Shown here: piece by piece, positions 54,143 through 63,164 of the stretch | How positions within the stretch are numbered: the first letter of the stretch is position 1 | Layout of the letters: each line of letters starts with the position of its first letter | DNA from: Sphingobium sp. | GTDB lineage: Bacteria; Pseudomonadota; Alphaproteobacteria; Sphingomonadales; Sphingomonadaceae | DNA: 64,000 nucleotides | Assembly (NCBI GenBank): GCA_003248935.1 | Contig: QFQF01000005.1 | Span: forward strand, 1-64,000 | Direction: 5' to 3' | Notes under the pieces: model-generated | Told to the model about the DNA's origin: nothing | The model's database searches: none | The model's input: the letters and a program-made list of their open reading frames with translations, nothing else | Position numbers and translations under genes: made by a program

Positions 54143-54522
54143 GAAAATCCTCCTGTTTGGACCGGCTTCTGTGGAGCCGTATCGCGACGTCAGATTGGGG
54201 GTGGCCTGACGGGAAACAAGTGCCGATGCTTCCACCACTCGTGGCAAATGAACGGAAAGATATCGATTGCCAAACTTTCCCCTCTGTCCTGTGCTTCAAA
54301 GGCCACAGTCCGATCCGGATCGGACAATACTGAATATGAACCTTCGCCGCTTCCAATCACGACCATTGAATATCGATTTAAGAGGCCGGAAGTGCCGCAA
54401 CGGTCTTATGCCATATCGTTTCCATCGACTTTTATGGATCGAAACGATTTCCCCGGAAGGGTGACATTATCGCAACATGCATTACGGACTTGCTGCTGCT
54501 TGCCCACACGCCAACAACGGGC
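54143..54522. other. 380-bp intergenic region upstream of the receptor gene, with palindromes
   Basis: No coding sequence supported. It holds a perfect 18-bp palindrome (54308-54325) and an 8-bp inverted repeat ATCGTTTC/GAAACGAT (54415-54422 and 54441-54448). Base composition is clearly AT-richer than the genes, as expected for a promoter region of the leftward receptor gene. Confidence 0.65.
54308..54325. promoter_or_regulatory. Perfect 18-bp palindrome, candidate operator
   Basis: GTCCGATCCGGATCGGAC equals its own complement. It lies about 165 bp upstream of the receptor start, a plausible operator distance for a dimeric regulator. The regulator is not identified. Confidence 0.4.
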
Positions 54523-55509
54523 TCAGTCTCGGCAGGGGTCACTTCCCGCGAGCCATGCAAGAAGACTGGCCTGCGCCTCCAGTGGCGAGGCACCGTCGCC
54601 CAGAACGCAGGCCAGCAGAATGCGTGCCTGCCGCGCGCCGAGATCCCCCGCGAACACGGCACCCAGATCCCGCAGCTTCGCGCCGGATGCATAGGCTGCG
54701 CCAGTACCGCCCGCGCCCGCTCCGGTGGCAACCAGTATAATCACACCCTCTGCGCGCGCCTGCGCCATGGCCTCCACGACGGCTGGCGGGACATTGCCCT
54801 GCCCCAGCGCACGCAGCACGATGCCACGTGTCGGCGCCGCGCTCGCGAGAGCAACCCCGCGCCCGCTCGACCCGAGCCCGATCATCACCAGTTCGACATT
54901 TTCGTCCAGTGTCGCACATGCAAGCGGGGGCGTGCGCAAGGGACGGGAAAACAGCCGTGCACGGCCCGGATCGACACGACCGACGACTGCCCATTCCGGG
55001 CCGAAGGCATCGGGAGCAGACGAATCCACCTTCGTCGCATGACGGGCAGAGATGATGCGGCCCCCGAAAACAATCAGCACGCCCGCACCAATGCTCCCCG
55101 GGTGCAGAATGGTCTGGACGGCGTCACGAAGGTTCGCCGCACCGTCAAACCCGGCAACGGAGGGCGCACGCTGCGCTCCGGTGAACACGACGGGCATGTC
55201 GCCGCCATGGAGGAGGTCGCACAGGAACGCGACCTCCTCCATCGTATCCGTGCCGTGCGCCACGACGACGCCCAGCGTGTCCGGACGCGCACATGCCGCC
55301 TGGACCATCGCCACCAGACGCCGCGCGTCGGTAAGACGCATCTCCTCACTGAGGCCAATACCGGCTCGCTCCACGACACAGCGCTGCCGCTCCGCTTGCG
55401 GCAACAGCGCGAGCAACTCCTCGCCACCCGCTCCGCCACCCAGCGCACCGCTGCTATCGGGAGACGCGGAGATGGTCCCGCCCGCATCGATGATGACAAT
55501 CCTGTGCAT
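54523..55509 (-). CDS. L-asparaginase family protein
   Basis: 328 residues. N-terminal IVIIDAGGTISASPDSSG carries the first catalytic Thr (Thr12) and VVVAHGTDTMEEVA the second (HGTDTMEE), the two sequence signatures of bacterial asparaginase/glutaminase. VFTGAQRAPSVAGFDGAANL follows as expected. No signal peptide, so cytoplasmic. Transcribed toward the receptor gene; divergent from the MarR regulator 154 bp away. Confidence 0.92.
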   Translation of the reverse strand: MHRIVIIDAGGTISASPDSSGALGGGAGGEELLALLPQAERQRCVVERAGIGLSEEMRLTDARRLVAMVQAACARPDTLGVVVAHGTDTMEEVAFLCDLLHGGDMPVVFTGAQRAPSVAGFDGAANLRDAVQTILHPGSIGAGVLIVFGGRIISARHATKVDSSAPDAFGPEWAVVGRVDPGRARLFSRPLRTPPLACATLDENVELVMIGLGSSGRGVALASAAPTRGIVLRALGQGNVPPAVVEAMAQARAEGVIILVATGAGAGGTGAAYASGAKLRDLGAVFAGDLGARQARILLACVLGDGASPLEAQASLLAWLAGSDPCRD

Positions 55510-55628
55510 GGGTACCTACATGGCGATGGTTGCGATACCCGAACCGCTCGGACACGGCACCGGTCTTTCGCCCATGCCCTCCTTCCCGCCCGGAGGAAAG
55601 AGGGACGAACCGCCGCGTCAAATGGCTC

Positions 55629-55658
55629 TTGCCGGACTTTCATTAGTTAGCTATCTAA
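55629..55658 (+). promoter_or_regulatory. Promoter overlapping a MarR-type palindromic operator
   Basis: TTGCCG (55629-55634), 17 bp, TATCTA (55652-55657) form a candidate promoter. The near-perfect 16-bp palindrome TTAGTTAGCTATCTAA (55643-55658, one mismatched pair) covers the -10, and TTAG...CTAA arms are typical of MarR-family sites. The regulator's own ATG is 6 bp further on, so autoregulation is likely. Confidence 0.6.
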
Positions 55659-55663
55659 TATTA

Positions 55664-56113
55664 ATGAGTCGGTACCAGCTTGAACGGATGCTCGCCACGC
55701 GGATCGCGCCGGCGTCACGCGCCTGGCGACAGCTGGGCGACGAAACGCTGGCGGAATTGCGTGTATCCAACTCGACCGGCTGGTGCCTCGTCTACATGGA
55801 CCGGCTCGGCCCCGACGTGCGCCAGATCGACCTTGCGCGGACAATCGGCATCAGCCAGCCCTCGCTGGTCCGCCTGCTGCATCAGCTCGAGGCCAGCGGC
55901 CTGATCGAGCGGCAGCCGGACCCGGACGATCGTCGCACCAACAGGGTTCTGTTGACCGATCAGGGCCGGGAACTCGCCGCCAGTATCGAGCAAAGGCTGG
56001 GCGCGATGCGTAATGACCTGCTCCACGATGTCAGCGATGCCGACATCAGGGCAGCACTGCACGTATGCGAAACGCTCAGCCGGCGGATAGCGGAGCGACG
56101 GGCCCAGCCATGA
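55664..56113 (+). CDS. MarR family transcriptional regulator
   Basis: 149 residues from ATG 55664. Winged-helix DNA-binding domain at about 35-110: QIDLARTIGISQPSLVRLLHQLEASGLIERQPDPDDRRTNRVLLTDQGREL, the DxRxxx wing being diagnostic. Overlaps the FUSC pump gene by 4 bp and presumably represses this efflux operon, releasing it on binding an aromatic or phenolic compound. In E. coli the comparable aae operon uses a LysR regulator instead. Confidence 0.92.
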   Translation: MSRYQLERMLATRIAPASRAWRQLGDETLAELRVSNSTGWCLVYMDRLGPDVRQIDLARTIGISQPSLVRLLHQLEASGLIERQPDPDDRRTNRVLLTDQGRELAASIEQRLGAMRNDLLHDVSDADIRAALHVCETLSRRIAERRAQP

Positions 56114-58158
56114 GCGAAAAACTCGGATGGCCAGCGGCGCTCTTCTCCATGAAGTGTTTCGCCGCAGCGATGCTCGCCCTGTTCATCGCGTTCAGGATCG
56201 GGCTGGAGCGTCCCTATTGGGCATTCCTCACATCGTATATCGTCGCCCAGCCACTGGCGGGCGCGGTGATATCCAAGGCGGTGTTCCGCGTCATCGGCAC
56301 GATGGTGGGCGCGGCCGTGACCGTCGCAATGGTGCCGCCGCTCGTGAACGCGCCGGAGCTTCTGACGCTGGCATTCGCCAGCTGGCTGGGGCTGTGCGTC
56401 TTCATATCGCTGCTCGACCGGACACCGCGCGCCTACATGTTCGTCCTTGCCGGATATAGCGCGTGCCTGATCGGCTTTCCGACTGTCGGCACGCCGGACC
56501 AGATTTTCAACGTCGCGATATTGCGCGTGCAGGAAATCACGATCGGCATCCTGTGCAGCAGCCTGGTCCACGCCATCGTGCTGCCCGGGTCCGTCACCAG
56601 CCTGTTGCTCGCGCGCGTCGACGGGATGTTGCGGGACGCCGAACGCTGGTCGCGCGACGCCATCGCGCCAGAGGCCGTCCCCGGTCTGGAAGCCGAACGC
56701 CGGCGCCTGGCGCAGGACGTCACCGAACTGCACCAGTTGTCGATCCACCTGCCCTTTGACATCTCGCGCCTGTCACCGCGCGTCCGTACCGTGCGTGCGA
56801 TGCAGGACCAGCTTTCCCTGCTCCTGCCACTCGGCGCAGCGGTGGAAGACCGGCTGGCCACTATCCGGCAGGGACAGGAGACGATCCCGGCCGAAGTGGA
56901 GGCGGTGATCGCGGACACCCGCGAATGGCTGACCGACCCCGGCGACGACCGCGACCTGCGCCATCGTCAGGCAGAGGCGCTTCAGGCGCGATGCGGCGCA
57001 CTGGAACCCGCGACCGGCCCGGACATGTCGTGGCATGACATGCTGCTGCTCAGCCTCGTCGCGCGATTGTCCGCCCTGATCGCGGCGCATCGGGACTGCC
57101 GCGACCTGCGTGACCAGATGCGGACCCACAGCCGCCAGCCGGTAACACTCCGCGTCGCCGAATTGCTGGAGGGACGCCGCGAACGCGAACTGCACCGCGA
57201 CTATATGGGCGCATTGCGCGGGGCATTCTGCGCTTTCGCGACCGTGATCTTCGGCTGCGCCCTGTGGATCGGCAGCGGCTGGGAAGACGGCGGTACCGCA
57301 ATGATGATGGCGGGCGTCTTCCTGGCGCTCTTCTCCGCCTCCGACAATCCGGTCGCGCCGCTCAAATCCTTCTGGATCGGCACGTTCGTCGCATCGGTCC
57401 TGGGAGCCGTCTATGGCTACGCCATCCTGCCCCGCCTCGACGGCTTTCCGATGCTGGCGGCCGCAATGGCGCCGATGCTGCTGGTGCTGGGCGCATTCCT
57501 GTCATCACCCCGCCACGCAGCGGTCGCGTTGCCGACGCTGCTGGGCCTCGGCAGCCCCGCGCTGATCGCCGCCCACTACATCAACGAGTTTCCGATCTTC
57601 ATCAATGCGGCCGTCGCCCAGCTTGTCGGCGTCTGGTACGCGATCGTCATGGCAGGCCTGCTCCAGTCCGCCGGTGCACAGCACGCAATCTGGCGCACGA
57701 TGCGCGCAGGATGGGCGGACATCGCTGCCCGCAGCACGTCCATGAACCAGCCCGACGTGCGCGGATGGATCAACCGGATGCTGGACCGGATCGCCTTGCT
57801 CGCCCCACGCCTCGCAGCGACCCGGCGTGACGGCGGCAAGCCGCTTTACGACGCGCTGCGTGATCTGCGTACCGGCATAGCCATCAGCGAATTGCGCCAG
57901 CTTCGCTATGACCTGCCGCGGGCGGACACGGAGCCGCTTCATCCTGTGCTGAGCGACGTGGGCGATTATTACCGCAGCCTCGATCCGCGCGATCCCCGTC
58001 CGGCCCCGATTGCGATGCTGTCGGACATCGACCGCGCGATCGCACAGCTCGGCACCCACCCGCGCCGTTCCGTACGCCGCGCCGCGACGCTCGGCCTCGT
58101 CAGCCTGCGCCGCAACCTGTTCCCCGACCAGTCAGCCTATGGGAGCACCCCCGCATGA
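56110..58158 (+). CDS. FUSC family aromatic acid efflux pump (AaeB-like)
   Basis: 682 residues from ATG 56110. Typical FUSC architecture: six N-terminal helices (about 10-160, starting FSMKCFAAAMLALFIAFRIGLERPYWAFLTSYIV), a large cytoplasmic helical region (about 170-350), then a second block of six helices (about 360-520, MMMAGVFLALFSASDNPVAPLKSFWIG...) and a C-terminal cytoplasmic domain. Known relatives export p-hydroxybenzoate and other aromatic acids. Coupled by 4-bp overlap to DUF1656. Confidence 0.9.
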   Translation: MSEKLGWPAALFSMKCFAAAMLALFIAFRIGLERPYWAFLTSYIVAQPLAGAVISKAVFRVIGTMVGAAVTVAMVPPLVNAPELLTLAFASWLGLCVFISLLDRTPRAYMFVLAGYSACLIGFPTVGTPDQIFNVAILRVQEITIGILCSSLVHAIVLPGSVTSLLLARVDGMLRDAERWSRDAIAPEAVPGLEAERRRLAQDVTELHQLSIHLPFDISRLSPRVRTVRAMQDQLSLLLPLGAAVEDRLATIRQGQETIPAEVEAVIADTREWLTDPGDDRDLRHRQAEALQARCGALEPATGPDMSWHDMLLLSLVARLSALIAAHRDCRDLRDQMRTHSRQPVTLRVAELLEGRRERELHRDYMGALRGAFCAFATVIFGCALWIGSGWEDGGTAMMMAGVFLALFSASDNPVAPLKSFWIGTFVASVLGAVYGYAILPRLDGFPMLAAAMAPMLLVLGAFLSSPRHAAVALPTLLGLGSPALIAAHYINEFPIFINAAVAQLVGVWYAIVMAGLLQSAGAQHAIWRTMRAGWADIAARSTSMNQPDVRGWINRMLDRIALLAPRLAATRRDGGKPLYDALRDLRTGIAISELRQLRYDLPRADTEPLHPVLSDVGDYYRSLDPRDPRPAPIAMLSDIDRAIAQLGTHPRRSVRRAATLGLVSLRRNLFPDQSAYGSTPA

Positions 58159-58370
58159 CCGGTGAAGTCGCGCTCGGCGGTGTCTTCGTACCGACGCTGC
58201 TGCTGCTTGCAGCGGTCGCGCTGGTGCTGAGCGCGGTCATCATCCGGATGGTAGCGGCGCTCGGGCTCTATCGTTTCGTCGCTTATCGCTCGCTGGTCGA
58301 TGTCAGCCTGTTCGTCCTGACGCTGGGCTGCCTGGTTTTCCTCATTCCCCTCCTTGGTATCCGTCTATGA
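58155..58370 (+). CDS. DUF1656 small membrane protein (AaeX-like)
   Basis: 71 residues with two transmembrane helices (TLLLLAAVALVLSAVIIRMV and LVDVSLFVLTLGCLVFLIPLLG). The segment VALGGVFVPTLLL and the RFVAYRSLVDVSLF loop are those of DUF1656/AaeX. In aae-type operons this small protein sits between pump and adaptor; its role in assembly is not established. Overlaps both neighbours by 4 bp. Confidence 0.92.
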   Translation: MTGEVALGGVFVPTLLLLAAVALVLSAVIIRMVAALGLYRFVAYRSLVDVSLFVLTLGCLVFLIPLLGIRL

Positions 58371-59275
58371 ACACGCCCTTCCTCAATCGCCTGCCTCCTG
58401 CGCTCGTCCGAAGCACGATCACGGTTCTCATCGCCTTCGCCGCGGTCGGCGTGGCCGTATGGATGTGGAACCACTATGAGCGCAGCCCCTGGACCCGCGA
58501 CGGGCGCGTCCGCGCGGACGTCGTGCGTGTGACCCCGGACATCGGCGGCCTCGTCACCTCGGTCGCCGTGCACGACAACCAACAGGTCCATGCCGGTGAT
58601 CTGCTGTTCGTCATCGACCGCCCGCGCTACGCACTCGCGCTTGAGGAAGCGGACGCGCAGGTGGCGAGTGCCCGTGCGACGCTGGGTCAGGCCCGGCGCG
58701 AGGCGAAACGCGACATGGCGCTGGGTGATCTCGTCGCCGCCGAAAGCCATGAACAAAATGTCGCCAAGGTCGCGACGGCCGAGGCCGCGCTTGCCGAGGC
58801 GCTGTCGGCGCGCGACGCCGCCGCACTCAACCTGCGCCGGACGCAGGTGATGGCATCGGTCAACGGCGTCGTCACCAATCTCGACCTGCATCCGGGCGAC
58901 TATGTCGGCGCAGGGACGCAGGCGATGGCGTTGATCGACACCGACAGTCTCCGCGTGGAGGGCTATTTCGAGGAGACGAAACTGCCGATGATCCGCGTCG
59001 GCGCGCCGGTCAGCGTACGCCTGATGGGCGAAGCGAGCGACCTGCACGGTCATGTCGAAAGCATCGCCTATGGCATCAATGATTCCAGCCGCAGCGATTC
59101 GGGCAATCTGCTGCCGACGGTCGAGCCGACCTTCTCATGGGTCCGCCTTGCCCAGCGCATCCCGGTCCGCGTCAAGCTGACCAACGTGCCGCGCGACATC
59201 CGGCTGATTGCCGGACGGACCGCCACCGTCACGATCGAGCAGACGCCGCTCGCCGGGAAGAAGAAGCATGCATAG
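58367..59275 (+). CDS. AaeA-like HlyD-family adaptor
   Basis: 302 residues. Transmembrane helix at about residues 14-33, then ERSPWTRDGRVRADVVRVTPDIGGLVTSVAVHDNQ, the AaeA/EmrA signature, a helical hairpin (about 80-150) and the closing motif QVMASVNGVVTNLDLHPGDYV. It links the FUSC pump to the outer-membrane channel. The outer-membrane gene begins 8 bp before its stop. Confidence 0.92.
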   Translation: MNTPFLNRLPPALVRSTITVLIAFAAVGVAVWMWNHYERSPWTRDGRVRADVVRVTPDIGGLVTSVAVHDNQQVHAGDLLFVIDRPRYALALEEADAQVASARATLGQARREAKRDMALGDLVAAESHEQNVAKVATAEAALAEALSARDAAALNLRRTQVMASVNGVVTNLDLHPGDYVGAGTQAMALIDTDSLRVEGYFEETKLPMIRVGAPVSVRLMGEASDLHGHVESIAYGINDSSRSDSGNLLPTVEPTFSWVRLAQRIPVRVKLTNVPRDIRLIAGRTATVTIEQTPLAGKKKHA

Positions 59276-60668
59276 GGGCTGGACCATATCCCTGCTCGCA
59301 CTGGCCGTCGGCGGGTGCGCGGCAGCGGGGCCGGACTATCGCCCGCCCGCCATGTCGGCAGCCACCGCCCCGGCCGCACAGGGCGCCTTCGCGTCCGGCA
59401 CGGGTGCGCCCTTCGCGCAACAGGAACCACCCGATCACTGGTGGCGCCTCTATGCCGACCCGCAGCTGGACGCGCTGGTCGAACAGGCGCTCGTCGCCAA
59501 CACCGACCTGCGTGCCGCCGAAGCCAATCTGAAGCGCGCTGACGCCGTGCTGCGTGAGACCACGGCCGGGCGCGCGATCAGCACGAGCATCGCGGGCGGC
59601 GAGACGCTTGCCCGCGCGTCGGGTACCGGCGCCAGCCTTCCCGGCAGCGTCAGCTATGACCTCGGCCTGTCCGCGTCCTATCCGCTCGATCTCAACGGCC
59701 GCATCCGCCGCGCGATCGAGGCCAGCACGGCGGATGTAGAGGCGACGGCCGCCGCGCGCGACTTCACGCGGGTCGCCGTGGCTGCCGCCACGGCCAGCGC
59801 CTATGCCGACGTCTGCGCGGCGAACTACAGCCTCGATGTCGCAAACCGGGTCGTCGCGCTTCAGCGCGACACGCTGGATGCAACCCGGCGACTGGCGAAG
59901 GGCGGACGCGGAACCGCATTCGACGTGAGCCGCGCGCAGGCGGCGGTCGACGCGAGCGAGGCAACCCTGCCGGGCTTCACGGCGAAACGGCAAGCCGCGC
60001 TCTATCTGCTCGCGGCCCTGCTTGGCCGTCCGCCGGCGGACTATCCGGCAGATGTGGCAGCCTGCGCCGCGCTGCCTGCGCTCGTCAGTCCGCTTCCTGT
60101 CGGCGACGGCGCGGCGCTCATCCGCCGCCGTCCCGATATCCGTCAGGCCGAACGCGCTATTGCGGCGGACACGAGCCGCCTGGGCGTCGCCACGGCGGCG
60201 CTGTATCCCGAGATCAGCCTTGGCGGGTCGATCGGCCTGACGGGTCCGCTCAAGAATTTCGGTTCGGGATCATCCTTCGGCATGAGCCTCGGCCCGCTGA
60301 TCAGCTGGTCATTCCCCAACCGTCCGGTCGTGCGCGCGCAGATCGCACAGGCAGGCGCGCAGGTGGAGGCCGACATCGCCGGTTTCGACGGAACCGTGCT
60401 GGAGGCGTTGCGCCAGACCGAAACGGCGCTGGAAACCTATCGCCGCGATATCGAACAGGCCGACGCGCTGGATCGCTCCCGCGACAGCGCCGCATTGTCG
60501 GCGGATCAGGCCGCGCGCCTGTTCCGCTACGGACGCAGCGATTTTCTGTCACTGCTGGATGCGCAGCGAAGCCTCGCCGCCGCCCAGGCCGAGAGTGCCG
60601 CCGCCCGCGTCCGGGTGCTCAAGGACCAGATCGCGATCTTTCTGGCGCTGGGCGGCGGCTGGAGCTGA
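59268..60668 (+). CDS. NodT-family efflux outer-membrane lipoprotein (aae-type operon)
   Basis: 466 residues from ATG 59268. Lipobox AVGGC (Cys about 18). TolC-family pattern: WWRLYADPQLDALVEQALVANTDL, AAEANLKRADAVL, then RRRPDIRQAERAIAADTSRLGVATAALYPEISL and SLLDAQRSLAAAQAESA. Last gene of the five-gene MarR-controlled operon. Only 5 bp separate its stop from the convergent malic enzyme gene. Confidence 0.92.
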   Translation: MHRGWTISLLALAVGGCAAAGPDYRPPAMSAATAPAAQGAFASGTGAPFAQQEPPDHWWRLYADPQLDALVEQALVANTDLRAAEANLKRADAVLRETTAGRAISTSIAGGETLARASGTGASLPGSVSYDLGLSASYPLDLNGRIRRAIEASTADVEATAAARDFTRVAVAAATASAYADVCAANYSLDVANRVVALQRDTLDATRRLAKGGRGTAFDVSRAQAAVDASEATLPGFTAKRQAALYLLAALLGRPPADYPADVAACAALPALVSPLPVGDGAALIRRRPDIRQAERAIAADTSRLGVATAALYPEISLGGSIGLTGPLKNFGSGSSFGMSLGPLISWSFPNRPVVRAQIAQAGAQVEADIAGFDGTVLEALRQTETALETYRRDIEQADALDRSRDSAALSADQAARLFRYGRSDFLSLLDAQRSLAAAQAESAAARVRVLKDQIAIFLALGGGWS

Positions 60669-60673
60669 CCACC

Positions 60674-62941
60674 TCAGCGCCGGTGCGCGACCTCCGCCGC
60701 CGCGATGGTGGTGAGGTTCAGGATGCCGCGCGACGTGACGCCGGGCGTCAGCACGTGGATCGGCTGCGACAGGCCCATCAGCATCGGACCGATGGTCGGC
60801 GAGCTGGACGAGGCGCTGAGCGCGGTCAGCGTGATGTTCGCCGCGTCGAGATTCGGCATCACCAGCAGGTTTGCCGCGCCCTCGAAACGGGAATCGGACA
60901 CCAGCCGCCCGCGCAGCGCGTCGGACAATGCGGCATCGGCATGCATTTCGCCATCCACGGCCAGGGTTGGCGCGGCCGCGCGAATCTGCTTCAGCGCCTC
61001 CCGCATCTTGCGGGCGCTGGGCGAATGCGATGCGCCGAAGTTGGAATGCGAAAGCAGCGCCACACGCGGCTCCAGACCGAACTCGCGCACCTGCTCCGCC
61101 GCCAGCAGCGTCATCTCCGCGACCTGCGCGGCCGTCGGGTCCGGATTCATGTGCGTGTCCGTCAGGAACAGCGCGCCCGCGTCCAGGATCAGGCCGGACA
61201 GGGAGTAAACCCGCTGCGTGCCCGGCTTGCGATCGATGACCCGCAGCACATGCTCGATCTGGCTCCAATATTCCGAGTTGCCGCCGACCAGCGCCGCATC
61301 CACCCGTCCCGTCCGCAGCAGCATCGCGGCGGCAACAGTGGGTCGACGATAGATGTGGCGCAGGATGTCACCGGCCGCGATGCCCTTCCGCTCGGCGACC
61401 GCGCGATAGGCTTCGGTGAGAGCCTGCAACACCTCATGATCGGTTTCCGGATCGATCACCTCGACATCGCCGTCGAGCGTGAAGCCAAGGCCGAGTTCAG
61501 GCAGCTTCTGCTTCAGGATACGGCGGCGGGCGACGATCACCGGACGGGCGATGCCGTCGACCAGCGCGTCCTGAACCGCACGCAGCACGCGCTCATCCTC
61601 ACCCTCGGCATAGGCGATGCGTGGCCGCGTGCCCCGCACGGCTTCGTAGACCGGCATGATGAGCTGCGCGGACCGCGTATTCTTTTGCGTCAGCGAGCGG
61701 GTATAGCTTTCGATGTCCACGATCCGGCGAGCCACGCCGGTGTCCATCGCCGCCTTCGCCACGGCAGGCGCGATCGCCGCGATCAGGCGCGGGTCGAACG
61801 GCGTGGGGATGATATATTCCGGCCCGAAATTGAGGCGGCGGCCGCCATAGGCGTGCGCCACGCTTTCATGTGCAGGCAGGCGGGCAAGCGCGGCGATCCC
61901 CTCCGCCGCCGCGACCTTCATCGCCTCATTGATCTCGGTCGCGCCGACATCGAGTGCGCCGCGAAAGATGTACGGGAAACACAGGACATTGTTGACCTGG
62001 TTCGGGAAATCCGAACGGCCGGTCGCAACAATGGCGTCGGGACGCGCGGCGCGCGCGACATCCGGCAGTATCTCTGGCTCCGGATTGGCGAGCGCGAAGA
62101 TCAGCGGCTTGTCCGACAGCAGCGGCAGCCATTCGGGCTTCAGCACGCCGGGTGCCGACAGGCCGAGGAAGATATCGGCGCCCGGCAGCACCTCCGGCAG
62201 GGCACGCGCATCGGTCTGCCGGGCGTAGCGCGCCATGTTCGGCAACATGCCCTCTCGTCCGGCGTGGACGACGCCGTCCTTGTCGGTCAGCGTCACATGC
62301 TCGACCGGAAGACCCATCGACACCAGAAGGTCGACACAGGCCAGCGCGGCCGCGCCCGCGCCGGACGTCACCAGGCGCGCATCCTTCAGATCCTTGCCCT
62401 GCAGCACCAGCGCATTGCGGACGGCGGCGGCAACGACGATCGCGGTGCCGTGCTGGTCGTCGTGAAAGACCGGAATCTTCATCCGCTTCTTCAGTTCGGC
62501 CTCGATCGCGAAACATTCCGGCGCCTTGATATCTTCAAGGTTGATGCCGCCAAAGGTCGGTTCGAGCAGCGCCACCGCATCAATGAAGCGTTCGGCATCG
62601 GTCGTGTCGATCTCGATATCGAACACGTCGATATCGGCGAATTTCTTGAAGAGGACGGCCTTGCCTTCCATCACCGGCTTCGACGCCAGCGCGCCGATCG
62701 CGCCTAGCCCCAGCACAGCCGTTCCGTTGGAGATGACCCCGACCAGATTGCCCCGCGCGGTGTAATCCAGCGCCTTGTCCGGATCGACGGCTATCTCCTC
62801 GCACGGCGCGGCGACGCCGGGCGAATATGCAAGCGCCAGGTCACGCTGGTTCACCATCCGCTTGGTCGGCTCGATCATCAGCTTGCCGGGTCGCGGACGC
62901 AGGTGATAGTCGAGTGCGGCGCGGCGAAGTGTTTCGTCCAT
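60674..62941 (-). CDS. maeB: NADP-dependent malic enzyme (MaeB type, with phosphotransacetylase-like domain)
   Basis: 755 residues. The first about 425 are malic enzyme: RDLALAYSPGVAAPCEEI, VGVISNGTAVLGLGAIGALASKPVMEGK (NAD(P) site), DDQHGTAIVVAAAVRNAL. The remaining part is a phosphotransacetylase-like domain (ARIAYAEGEDERVLRAVQDALVDGIARP, ILDAGALFLTDTHMNPDP), usually regulatory rather than catalytic. Oxidatively decarboxylates malate to pyruvate, giving NADPH. Confidence 0.96.
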   Translation of the reverse strand: MDETLRRAALDYHLRPRPGKLMIEPTKRMVNQRDLALAYSPGVAAPCEEIAVDPDKALDYTARGNLVGVISNGTAVLGLGAIGALASKPVMEGKAVLFKKFADIDVFDIEIDTTDAERFIDAVALLEPTFGGINLEDIKAPECFAIEAELKKRMKIPVFHDDQHGTAIVVAAAVRNALVLQGKDLKDARLVTSGAGAAALACVDLLVSMGLPVEHVTLTDKDGVVHAGREGMLPNMARYARQTDARALPEVLPGADIFLGLSAPGVLKPEWLPLLSDKPLIFALANPEPEILPDVARAARPDAIVATGRSDFPNQVNNVLCFPYIFRGALDVGATEINEAMKVAAAEGIAALARLPAHESVAHAYGGRRLNFGPEYIIPTPFDPRLIAAIAPAVAKAAMDTGVARRIVDIESYTRSLTQKNTRSAQLIMPVYEAVRGTRPRIAYAEGEDERVLRAVQDALVDGIARPVIVARRRILKQKLPELGLGFTLDGDVEVIDPETDHEVLQALTEAYRAVAERKGIAAGDILRHIYRRPTVAAAMLLRTGRVDAALVGGNSEYWSQIEHVLRVIDRKPGTQRVYSLSGLILDAGALFLTDTHMNPDPTAAQVAEMTLLAAEQVREFGLEPRVALLSHSNFGASHSPSARKMREALKQIRAAAPTLAVDGEMHADAALSDALRGRLVSDSRFEGAANLLVMPNLDAANITLTALSASSSSPTIGPMLMGLSQPIHVLTPGVTSRGILNLTTIAAAEVAHRR

Positions 62942-63164
62942 GCAAAATCCTTAATGCCCGCCCTGGGGAGGAAGCTGGCTGTGGAAACGGGTGTCGCCTA
63001 AAGCCCCTAGAGCCATTTCCCCATCGGTGGAACACCCGACGTGCCGGAAAATCGCGGCTGACCATGACCCGCTCCGCTCCCGGGGCTCTTGAAGCCGGCG
63101 GGTTTTCCCCCGACATTGCCGGAACGGGCATCGCCGATGCCGATTGGAACCAGTGCGAGTGATC

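Noticed and set aside
54441..54448. 8-bp inverted repeat partner of 54415-54422 as a LacI-type operator
   Set aside because: Arms are short and separated by 18 bp; chance occurrence is likely in a 380-bp region.
51704..54694. A 996-codon open frame on the plus strand opposite the TonB-dependent receptor
   Set aside because: Antisense shadow typical of GC-rich genes. The minus strand encodes a full receptor with signal peptide, plug, barrel and ideal ribosome site; the plus-strand product matches nothing and has no ribosome site.
63064..63162. A short frame (about 32 codons) just before the M3 peptidase start
   Set aside because: No ribosome site, ordinary composition, and it ends only 2 bp before the real start; chance is the simpler explanation, though a leader peptide is not excluded.
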